Source of the DNA: Pelecanus crispus | Taxonomy: Eukaryota > Chordata > Aves > Pelecaniformes > Pelecanidae | Length of the DNA stretch: 64,000 nucleotides | Assembly: GCF_030463565.1 (NCBI RefSeq) | Contig: NC_134649.1 | Coordinates: 37,163,044 to 37,227,043, forward strand | Direction: 5' to 3' | Part shown: in pieces, positions 38,001 to 50,000 of the stretch | Layout: every line of letters begins with the position of its first letter | Numbering within the stretch: position 1 is the stretch's first letter | The notes under the pieces: model-generated | What the model was told of the DNA's origin: nothing | Database searches by the model: none | What the model saw: only the letters and a program-made list of their open reading frames with translations | Program-made: the position numbers and the translations under genes

Positions 38001-41000
38001 ATTTGAAAATCCAAATATTTTTTTGTTTTCCTCAAGAAAATTGTATATAATTAGTAGTGAGTTGGGGATTTTTTTTGTAGGAAACTTTTCTGCTTTGTCT
38101 CTATTCAGAATGGAGTTGCAACTCCTTTTCTGAGGCTGTTAATGTCTTTAGTCTGTTTTGTGATTTACTTACAAAAGGAAGTTTTAAAGCGTGGCATACG
38201 CAAAGGGACAGACTTTGATTCAGCTGTGAAGAGAATAGATATAAAATTTTTCTAGTTGTCCTGAAACCATTCAGCATTTGTAGCAGAAGGCTGATTTTCA
38301 GGAATTCTTGTGAACTGTGAGGACAGAAGTTAAGTAAAAGAGGTATTCTAAAGAGTAGTAATTAGTAACTATGGTGACAGATGTCTTACTGTAGCAAGTC
38401 AGTCAGCTACCAAATTACTTGTAAATTAGAACTTTTCCTCTAGATCTCTTCTTTTTAAAAATAGCCTTTTGCATCAAAACTAGTGACATTGATGTGGAGA
38501 GATATCTATTTTTGTATGGTGGTGTCCTATTTTGTGGTAAAACACTTTATCTTGATGTTTTCAGGGAGTATCTTGTCATGCTGCTCCTTTTGAATGTGAA
38601 TGTATTTCTGGATTATTTGAATAATCTGTGGATAGATCAGCGCTCATGAGTAACTTTTACTGGTTTTGAACTACTTTATTCCACACCTCTGTTTACCACA
38701 GAAAACTTTATTCAGTTAGAGGAATGAACATTGTGTACCATGCCTAGGATTGCTTCAAGTGACATCCTTCAGCGTGAGTCTTCTGCATGAATGTACTTAC
38801 TGCGGAATTTTGAGGAATGAGGTGTTACTGTGTAATAAAGGGTGGTCAGGACTTGTTCTGTGACTGGGCATTTTACTGCACTTTGCAAGTACAGAATGTG
38901 ATTATTGGCAGGAGTTAAATTTACAACTGTCAAGTTAGGTTACAAATTGTTTCTAGAAAATAGAGTTTGTGAGGTTACTTGAATGCCACCAGTTCTGCCA
39001 GAGGAGGGTGAGGGCAAATAGGTTAGCAAGGGGAACCATCCTTTCTGAAAATGTGTCTTTCTATTCTTGTTGGTTGGTTCCAGGTTTTTTTGTAAATAAA
39101 AAACCCCAAACCAAACAACAACAAAAAACCCACCCCAAACTCCCCACAAACAACAACAAAAAAAACCCCAAAACCAAGGACTTGTGCAAAGTTTCGGATG
39201 AGTGCACAATCATAGAGTAAAAGCACTGTTTTCAGTATAAGCTGTTACTTTAATGTTGGTATCCTACAGTGATCATCTTGTATGAAAACAGTTTTCCCAT
39301 ATAAATTACCATCACTGTAATACTACTACTGTATTTTTTCCAGAAGTTTTGTTCTTCTAGGTGTTCGGAGTGTTGATAGTTCCTTTTAGAGCAAAGTAAA
39401 TAAAAGAAATCTGAAAGTGGGTTAGTGACGTTTGTACAGTTCTGTACTGATCATTGAGATGTTGGGGGTTCCAGGAATTGTAATGCAGTTTGTTTACTTA
39501 TATTTTATGAAAGCAAAGATGATGCAGGTCGTCATGGTTTTCTTAATTTACTCCAACTTCAGACAGGTATCTCCTAATACAAAGAACTCCAAATTCTGGT
39601 TGTGAAATACACTTTAAGGCCTTAAGATTCTGACATACAGCAATTGACAGAAATCAGATGGTTGACATTGCAAATATAGCCTGCTTTCTGCCGTTCTCTT
39701 CTGGAATGCTGCTGCTGCTGCTGCAGGAGCTTTGAGTATATGGTTTAGCAACCAGTTTCTAAAGTATGCTCATTTTTAGCCCAGATCATTGTTATATACC
39801 AACCAAATTAAGCAAACTAAAAATGGTAGGAATTCTGAAACCATGCTGAGTTGTTCAGCTGTCCCTGCCATCAAGCCAACTTTGCTGCTTTCTGTGATGG
39901 ATAAGGAACAGGTAACTAGGATGGTGGTAGGTTCAGCTGCCTCATTTCTTTTGTCCATTACCACATGTGAGTTGAAGACCTGTCTTTAATGGTATAGTGA
40001 TTGTGAAAGGTGTATAGGACTATGGTTTGAAGTTGAGAGCAACAATGCAATTACAGCAAACTTTTGGAGATAAGCAGTAGAGATCTTCATCCTTATTCTT
40101 TTATATATATCCGCAAGCTTTAAATTGTGACCACGGGTTTTTTCTTTTGTTATAAACTAGAGAACTTGGATTGTGATATGGTTTGAGGTCCTAAACTTAA
40201 ACTTTTAGCCATCTGCCAATCTCTTTAATATGAGTTACTTTGAAAAATGCAACAGTACAGCTCAAGAATTTTATTTGATAATAAATAGCCCAAACTATTT
40301 TAATAGAATGCTTTTAAGCTCCACATAGCTTATTCTAAAAATTCTAAAAAATTTAAAAGTGCTGCTTAGTCTTTTTAGTAGCCTTTCTGTTAATAATGAC
40401 TACTTCCTAATACAAATTTAAAAATCCTTTTAAAGTAAATGTCTGACATCCTGTTTCTCAGTTTTCCTGATGTAAAGTAGATTATGTGGATAACTGCAAA
40501 TATTGAAGAATAGTATAGAGCTATTGACTAATAGTAATCTTGAGTCCTGAGCTTTTCACCTTCAGACCAGCAAGTTCAGTTACAACTGCTAGCAAATGTG
40601 GGGTTTGAATAGTGGTTTAGAAAGTAAATGCTTTTGCCTAATGGGCATGACAGGTAGGAGGTGGTATTAACCCTGCAAACATGCTGTCATGTTTCTCTTT
40701 TTTGTGAATGTTTTCAGTATGCCATTATGTAAAGTTCTGATAGATGTAAGTGGATCTGTAGAACTCGCCATTTAAAACAAGCATGACAATGTAGTATGTC
40801 AAAAGAAAGGTCTGTGCTGAAATGTTTGCAGGTACAAAACACCCGGACATGTTTGCTCTGTTGAGGAAGGTGACATTTTGCTACTGAGGAACACACTGGA
40901 GCAAGTCAAGGTTGTAGGCAAACATAAGTTTTGTGCAGTTCAAGCTGCTAGTGCCTCTCGGTGTTTGGCATTGCCCCTCTATCTAAGGTGGTTCCTCCTC

Positions 41001-44000
41001 CTCCCCACAAGGCCAACTCGTCTTCCCTTCCCCATCATAGCTCCGTGTCCTTTAATCGCAAAGTCTGCTGAGTTAGCTCAGACAAAAGTACAGCTGAATG
41101 ACAGGGCCTGTAGTGAACTTCAAAGCACTTGAACTATCAGGACACCATGGCAAGCACCAGAGGGATTAATACTTTACAGCACTTCAAATACATCCAGAAA
41201 AGGCTGAACTCTGTTTATACCCAGACTTAGTTATGCTGACACAAAACTGCTTTACTACCACAGTTTATTTTGCTTGACAACAGGTATGAGCAACCAGCAG
41301 GGTTGTCCTGGCAGTACAGTCAACAGAACTTCAAGGTGTAAACAGACACAGAACAACTTGGTCAGCAGAAGTGCACGTTCACTGCTGTCCTCTCCCTCCT
41401 GCCCCTTGGAGTTACTGGCAGGTTTGGAAGGATAGCACTGAATTCCTGGGAGTAGCTGAGGATTTTAACCTTTTTCATCAGAGCAGCTGGATTTAGATTA
41501 GGCTTGCTTTTTCAGTTGAAAGTTAGGGTGATTGTTTGTTTGTTTGTTTTTGTTGAGTGCTATGTCAAGAGAGGTTCACTTTTTCCTTTTTTATTTACTG
41601 CAAAGATAGAGTGGTTAAGTTTATTATCCAAAGAAGTTACTGAAAGCTACTAGCAAGTTGTGCTTCTCTCTGGGACCTTCAATACCTATGGTTCCCTGAA
41701 CTATGGTCCCACTCCTTCAGTTTGTTCAGTCTAACTGGAAAATCCCTTTACAGCTGGTCACTTCTTGTTCCACAGCCTATGCCTGCCTCAGGTAGCTAGA
41801 ATAATTTTAAAAAGGAGATTTGCTAAGAACTCAAAAGTTAGTGCACTAGTTTTGTTTCTACGTTGAAGGAGCTGGTGTTTAGCAAGGAAAGAGCTATTAG
41901 ATCCGTGTGTTTAAGAAATGTAAAACTAAATAGAAAAGCAATTTTGCTTGATGCACCCCACCCTGTGAATTATGCTTGCTTATGGAGACAAATAACTTCT
42001 ATTTCCTTGATAGGTGGGTGGAGTTAGGCAAGTGAGAGGAAAGGAATTTAGGATGTGTCTAAGCAGACCAGAATGAGGAACTCGATCAATTGGATCTGGA
42101 GATAATTTAGGATTTGAACTTCTCTATCTTACAGCCAAAGGAGCGACCTGGAATTCAGGGTGGCTTGCACAGTGTACTCTGCTAGCAGACATGCTGCTCT
42201 CAAAATGAGAAAATACTCAGTGTTAACACTTCAAGGAAGATAAAATGATCTTTTAATTGTCTGGGAGAAAAAGTTTTCTGGCTGCAGTGTGATAAATGTT
42301 GGCCATATTGGTTTGACCCCATTATGTATTATTTTAAAATCTTTGTGCACAATTCAGATTGTGCAAAGCCAATATACTTCGTCTCCTAGTCTCAGCATGA
42401 AACAAGTAAACGAACGCAGTTGTGCTACTCAGTCCAGTTTTGGACTGAAGTACTACTCTAGGGAAAATATTCCAAATTTTAGATCCCCATTTACTTGCTG
42501 CATTTGAGTATTAGCTTTAGTACCCAGGGAGTGCATTTGTAATGCCAGCATTAATTGTTTAAGGATTGATCATTTAGTTTGCAGTATGAGTAGGGGAAGA
42601 ATCTGTCATCTTAACTGCAGCATTTTATGGCTTAACTGCTCTAGCTGACAGCCTTGCTGCCCCTTTGTGGTAGTAAACATGGCAGAAACAAAGCTGTCAT
42701 CTCCTTAGTGGCTATAGTTCAGAATTTGACAAATTAATTTAAATCTTACTGGTTTAAACTAATGCCTCAAAGCCTGTATAGCAGGGCTCTGAAGCACATG
42801 GGAGTTATGTGTACTTCTTTCACACAGAAAATAAGAGATGAGGAAAAGAATGGTAAACTAGGAGGTCCTGACACTGGGATTCTCTTTCTACATTAGTAGT
42901 CTAGGCAGTAAAAAGATATTGAATTAATAAAATATATTAATGATTGACTTTCTGTAAAAGAGGCAATGGCCTACATTTTGGTGCTTATTATTTCATTAAT
43001 TCAGCTATGGAATAAGGCTGAAATATGTTTAAATATATGCTGTGGTCTGTGTCTGCATTTTTAGATGTAGAATTTGTTCCTCTTCATGGAGTGAATCTCA
43101 CATCTCTGCAGACAAACTGTCACAGTTCTCCAGTAATTCTCCTCACTAATTCTGAGCATAATTGTTCTGAAATGCAGTTCCAAGCTGCGTTAGATGGAGT
43201 AGCAGTAATGTGCTCTTAAAATGGAAAAGAACGGCTATACATAGTGATAGCAAATGTTATGTGAGTCTGTCTTGATCACCATTTTTGATTTACCACCTTA
43301 CTGCAGTACTGGTACAGTTCTACCCTAGAAGAGACTTGAGGTTCTTTTGTTCATTGTCTTGTACTCGGGGTCGTTAGGCCATAAGGGTTTTTGAAAAGAA
43401 AAAAAAAAAAAAAACCAACACTATTTAAACAGTCAAGAACTCATTAATAGAGGACTTACTCTTTAAACATTGATTTTCCCCCCACCCCCCATTGTCCTGT
43501 ATGTGGAGAACTTATTCTCCATCTTTACCTTGTAATGAACACTTACGCAACAGAAAGATCTCTGATATCTTTGGCTTTTGAGCGTGTGATTATTAGGCAC
43601 TGCTGTTATTTTGAGATTTTCATTTTGTTCTGAGAAGGCTAAAATGTTAAACTAGCAAGTTAATTAAAAGTTCCTTTTCGATTATGCATTTGGCTACATT
43701 TTAGGTTAATTCTAGAACTTCATGTTAAATTTCTAGTTTGAGCCTCAGTGAAATAACGCTGTATATTGAGAGATGCTGTATATCGTCAAGATGAAGATGA
43801 AAAAAGCAGTGCTAGAAGCAAGTCTTGTAGTAAGATACTAAAACAAAAGCTCACCGGTTGTTTGTTCTACCCTTGTGTTGTACTGCAATTAAATCCTGGT
43901 AATTAAATCACTGAAAAAGTGTGCTGCTTTCTTTTCAAGATTTTCTGCGCTTCTTTGAGCCCATCTGCTCTTGAGATCCTTCAGAAGTGTCTGATCCTAT

Positions 44001-47000
44001 ACCAGAACTGCATATGGCTTGGGAAACAAAACACTTCATGACTTTCTCACTTGTCAGGCTAAGTAAGGAGTTATCTTCAGTCTGCCCCTTGGAAGATGTT
44101 AGAGTAATAATCATTAAGCAGAATGTTTTTTCTTGGTTTTGTTACCTGTTTTTATTTCTTTGAAGAAAACAGTCTACCTACTTTTCATAGGTAAAGTTAA
44201 AATCTGTCCTTCTAGAGCATAGCAATTTTGTAACTTCCTAATATCAGCTGGGATTCACACATTGTATGTGCATAAGTTTAATGTACTATAATCTGCAATC
44301 TCTAGGGAAGAATTTTTCTATTTCATTAATCAGGAGATACTAGGAACTTGTTATGGGGGGGGCGGGAATTGTAGTGCTATCTAACTGCATGAAAGTAAAA
44401 TGTAGACTGCGACTTAGCAAGATGTGGTACTCTTCCAAGTCATTGACTTGGAAAGCAGTGGAACTTAAATGAGATTTTTATATACCACAGGTCAAAGCAG
44501 AGGTGGTTCTTTTGTTCAGTTTGCGAAACTGAGTATTAACTTGAAATATGATAAATACTAAATTTGTAAAATTAATACATAACTCCTTTTAAAACATGGC
44601 AACAAAAATCTGTAATTTTTTGAAACTTCCTTAATGCAGTTTCTAAAGAAGATGGACTGTACTGGAGAAGATTGAGTGTGTTGATGAACTGTAAGTTTGA
44701 CTTTAGAATAAAGTCTCCATAAATTTTGTGGAAGCAGCATAGTAGGATGTCTGCAGTTAACTGAGTTTGTTAATGGGATAGAAATGAGAGAGCATGCAAA
44801 CTATCATGAGAACGTAAATTACTAAGGAGGAAATGTGGGCTGGGATTTTTTTTTTTTGTATCTGAGAAGGTGTTACAATACTGGGGAGTAAGTTTCTTAA
44901 ATAGTTGTATGTTATCTTGTATTTTAAGAAAGAGGGAAAACTACCACTCAAACCATACATACATATACATATATATACACATATATAGTTGTGGTCTGAA
45001 TTAAGGATGTGATATTTCTTAAACAGTTCTCAAAAGCTGGGGTGTTTTGAACGTTCATGAGCTATCCTCTCTGCTCTATATTGGACTAGTTGTTAATGAA
45101 GCACAAAAGGGCTGGGACTTTAGTTTGATATGAAGGGAAGTGTGAATTATAAAAGCAAGTGTAATTAGGTCAGTGTATGATGCCCTTTTTCTCTGGCAGT
45201 ACCAGCTTAAGCACCTCCTCATATAACTTGCATCAGCTCTCAAAACTGGTTTGCAGTGACTAAACAAATGCTTGAGCCAGTAGAACTAAAGAGGTGGTGG
45301 TGCAACTCGGCAATGAGCAGCAGGGAAGGGAAAGATTTATAGTTACTCTTTAAGCTGGCACTGCTGCTGAAGTTTGTTGGTTTGTGCTGGAAAGCAGGAA
45401 GAACGATTAGTGCTGGTTTCACAGAAAGCACTGTATTATATATTGCTGTGTAAAAGGTGGTGTTTTGGGAACTGGAGACCCCACCAAGGATACTGCATAA
45501 TTAATAGTATATTAAATATCAATACACTAGCATAAGTACTAGTTACCATATACATGTGTTTGTTTCAGGGCCTGTGCTTGATTTTGTTTTCTAAAGATAA
45601 CTTTTAGTAATGATACAAAAGTGATGAAGGGATAGACCTTTAAGATAATTTGAACTAGTGAAGACTAGTATGGAAATAACATTTGAATTTGCTCCATGAA
45701 GGGGACCAGTGTTGTGGGTTGCTGACCAATTGCTACATTAAAGACGACTGAATTCTTTTTGCTAAGTGGTGAAGTCAGTGCATTTCTACTTAGACATCAG
45801 CTTATTAACATGTTGCTGGTTTTACTTCTTTCTTTACTAGGTGCACGAAGAAGAGAGTATTTTAATCTTGTTCGTAAAGACTTCAAGAGCATCACTTTTC
45901 TAAAATTTACTTAATGAAATTCAGTAGCATACAGTTAAATGGACGTCAATTTAATGATATTAAATTTAACATGTATTTTCTATGGCCATCTGTTTCTGGG
46001 GTTTTTTTGCAGTTTGAATTTGGAGAGTGTACTGGTATTTTATAAGTTTTGTGTTGCTGATGCTGTGTTGCACTTCCTTTCCTGTGGTCACTCTCTTGTA
46101 TTTCCCTGTGCTATCTCGTCTGTGCCCCATCTGCACATTCTGCAGAAGTGTGTTTACAAGGAACAGTGATTAATCAAAAAGTTGGAGGAATAAAAGGCAA
46201 GATATTATGCATAGGACAGAAAAGGGTGGGGAAAACCAAATAAGCACAAGGCTGTTTGTTTCTATTTGCTTGTGACTCACTTTTTCATAACAGAAGGATT
46301 TTCAAATGGAGCAGAAGGCTAATTGAAAACAAACAGGAAGTAAAAAAATAATTCTCTCTGCACTGAACCGTGAGAGGGTTCAGTACTTTCAGATAGTAAA
46401 TTAACAAGCAAATTAATTTGATTGGCTTTTAAACTTAAAACTGTTATAAAAGCTATTATAATATTATATTATTATACTATAATATGTAGTATTTCATAAT
46501 ATAGGGAGTATTATTTAGAGTAGGGTGGGTCTGATTGTTAATGCAGTGAATGCAGCCATAATTTCTTCATCTATCCATAATTTGTGTTTACTGTTCATCT
46601 TTATGAACATATGACTATTTGATTATTATTTTCCTTTTCTTCAATTTAAGATCAAAGGCATATCTGTTGGGGGGGGGGGGGGGGGGAATCTTTCATGTGC
46701 TGCTTTTCATTCTGTCATTAGATACACCTAGCTGAGCTTTCCTGTGCTGGCATTCCCCTTGATTACTGTATTGAGTCCCATCTTCTGGACCCAGTGGCAC
46801 TTAAGCTCTCGGGTTAGGAGCACTGTTCTGTCCTACTTGGGATAAGCACGTAAGATACGCATGCTTGGTGTAGTTTTCCAGTGTGAGATCTGAAGAGCCC
46901 TAGTGCTGGTCTCTTGCTCCATTTTAAACCCACCTTTTCCCTTGACACTATTATTTTGAGTTATTTATCACTTTTTTTTTGAGGAGTGTGATAATAGAGG

Positions 47001-50000
47001 TAAATGAAAGCATGGAAAAGTTTGCATGGAATCCTGAAAAAAAGTCATTTGCTTTTATAGGAAAAACATGGGAATATATTCATTTCTGTGAAGGCAACAT
47101 CTCTCCCTCAGACTTACACTTGCTTTGGGACTTGATGAGATTCCTTATGAATGCAGGGATTTCTACCATCCCATCAGGTTCCTATAATAACTATTGTCAT
47201 CTTGAACTACTGAAAGTGACTCATTTCAGTAGTTACGCCTGCCTGGTTAGTAACATTCCAGTCCCCTCTTTCATGCCATCTGCTGATCAGGTCTCTGACT
47301 GTGACTCTGGTCTTCTGCCAGGTGATTCACTTGTAACCTCTTCTCAGACGCAGCAGTTTTGACTAGAAGTCTTGTGTCATAAGCAGTTTCAGATTCAGTA
47401 AGTTGCTAATTAAATTTAATTAACTCTACAAATGGATATTTACAAAGGTACGTGATGATGCAGCAATCTTGAGATTAACTTAATGCTGTGAACTAGTATC
47501 ACTGAGAGGTAAAAGCATCCTAATTTTTTTTTTCCTTAGTTTCACCAGGGTCTTATATTACAGTTCCCGAATTCCGTCTTCTGCCAAAGCTTCTCCTTGT
47601 GCCCTCAGTGCTAGTCTTCCCTACAGCGTGTTTCTGTCATGGAACGTTGGTACCTTCACCTTATGAACAGTTAGAATTCTTGTGTGTTGACCAACATAAA
47701 TACAAATTCTTACATATGTGTGGCAAAAGGTGTTGTTGCTGACAATGTCTGATCCTTTCCATGCAGGCAGTAGGTTAAGTACACTTTGTAGCAATTACTT
47801 GCGTAGTCTATGGGCTAGAATTCAATCATATGTTAAACAACTAAAAATCAAATACAAATATCTCTTAATAATGTGAAGGTGTTGCATCCTGAGGAGGGTG
47901 TTTTGAGTTTGATACTATTAGTCCTCTTCTACACTGGAAGGTCAAGCTATATTTTATAGCAAATAAAAATTTTACTGGAGCTTATGTTTCATCATACTTG
48001 TTCTGTTTTTTTCCAGCTACTTTACTATCTTTTTGTTTGTTTGTTTTTACAGTTCTATCTTCAAGACACTAAAAGTAGTAATGGTACCTTTATTAATAGT
48101 CAGAGACTGAGTAGAGGATCTGAGGAAAGCCCACCATGTGAAATTATGTCAGGTGACATCATCCAGTTTGGTGTAGATGTGACGGAGAACACGCGGAAAG
48201 GTAAGGGTATGGATCATTTTTTAATCTTTTTTTAAGTATATTTATTTAGAACATCTTATTACAATCTGATCTTTAAGAGTACATGGTATTCCTGTTGTAA
48301 GGAAATAGGTGGGTTTGGTTTTTTTTGTTACCTCTACCCTTGTTTGTGCTGGCAGTGAGTCCTGTGGCCAAACGGTAAGCTGGATCAAGAAACTGATCTG
48401 CTGAAAACACTGACTCTATATCCACCTCCCACCCCCCAACGAGATTTTAACTGGGTTGCTTCCATGGCCCACCTTCCTCTGTGGCTGTATTGGTGCTACT
48501 GTGTGTAGTGGAAATGCAGATCCAGAAAAGGAGGCTCAACTGGGACCACGTGTTTAGCTATTGCCTCACTTAAATTGACTGCAGTAATTTTAAAAGTTCA
48601 CCATGGGCATGTGTGCATAATGCTGTGTGGGGTGTTTTGTGTTTTGTTTATTTTATTTCTGTAACTACCTTTCTGTCAAGCCTATGAACCCTAAAATTTC
48701 AGCTAATAATGTGGCAGAAGTATGAAACTGCATTTCTTGTTAAAGTACTTGGCATAAGTTTGAAACAGGCTAATTAATTCTTGTCAAGATACCTACTTTT
48801 TCCTTCTGCGACTGCTACTGATTTTGGTTTCTTCAGGTACTTTAAAATGAGGATAGAAAAAAGTTGCTAGCTGAAAAATGAGGCGATGGGGTTTTTGTTT
48901 GGTTTTGTTTTCTTGCTGTCCTCTTCCCCATATGCATGCTCAAGAGATCTTTTATTGTGGTAATAGCTATATATCTCTGTTAATCAATTAAAAATGCAGC
49001 CTCTGTCTTTTCTTTTGCATTTATCTACAGTGTTTCAGGAGTAATTTCTTTCTCTTTCTGAAGACTGGTCTGCATGTGAATTATTAGATTGTAATCAATA
49101 TTGTCAAGACTTTTTCAGGGTACTTAATGGGTCTGTTACTTTCTGTAAGCATTGAAGTTCTGGCTGTGTTCTGAAGAATCCTAATCCAGTAACACACAGA
49201 TTTAGTACTAAAATGGCAGAACTGCAATCACTGCTCTTCCACTTTACTACCTTTCTGAACAAGACCTTCATAGAGCTTATCCTTAAAGAGGGATATAGTA
49301 GGAAAGAATGAAATGAAATAATAATACTAAATTTAAATGCTGATAGTAAAGTTTAAAAAAAAAAAAAATTAAAAAACCCCAAACAAGCAAACAACACCCC
49401 CCTGGCCCCAAACCAAACCCTCTAAAACCCAACAAACCAACCCATAGTACAACAGTAGAATTTTTAAAGGGCATTAAGCGAAGAAAACAAAAATATGAAG
49501 CCTGTTCCACCTTTTACTCACAAATTCTGTGTGCCTTTAGCCAGGTAGGTTATAGTTCCCAAAGTCTGAAGTATCAGAGTAAGGTTAATGATACATCTTG
49601 AAAGAAACCATTGTTAAACAGTGGAGGTGGTTAAGTATTTTGTCATGGAGAGCTTCTGGAGCTATAGTATTTTTGAGTGATTCATGGTAGTGAAGGTCAC
49701 ATTACATTGTTTCGCTTTTCTCAAAAATGATGTTGTGAAGACTGAACTCTGGGATGTCTAGTTGGAATTGTCTGGGAGTTACTTAAAATGTTAGTTCATG
49801 TGAAGTGATTGCAAATATGTATGTATACTAGCAGTATACATGGAATAAATCAAAGGAATACATTGCATCTAATGAACCTGGAACTATTAATTTGACGAGA
49901 TGCTGTCTTCCCTAAAAGAAACTGAATTTCTTCATGTGTATTTAGGCCTAAAACAATTTTTATTTTAAGATTTAGTTGGAAGAAAAACTGGAGTTCATTT

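Larger units (their letters stand above)
34481..48052 (+). other. SLMAP: SLMAP intron 1, distal part
   Basis: It is mostly unique AT-rich DNA up to the exon 2 acceptor. Named contents are A/C tracts at 35,579-35,617 and 39,098-39,176, a CTG pentamer array at about 39,707-39,723, a TTTG array at about 41,540-41,560, an AT/AC microsatellite at 44,955-44,990, an AT-rich palindrome-like stretch at 46,440-46,500, and a G18 run at 46,669-46,686. An open frame of 116 codons from ATG at 47,012 matches nothing I know. Confidence 0.6.
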
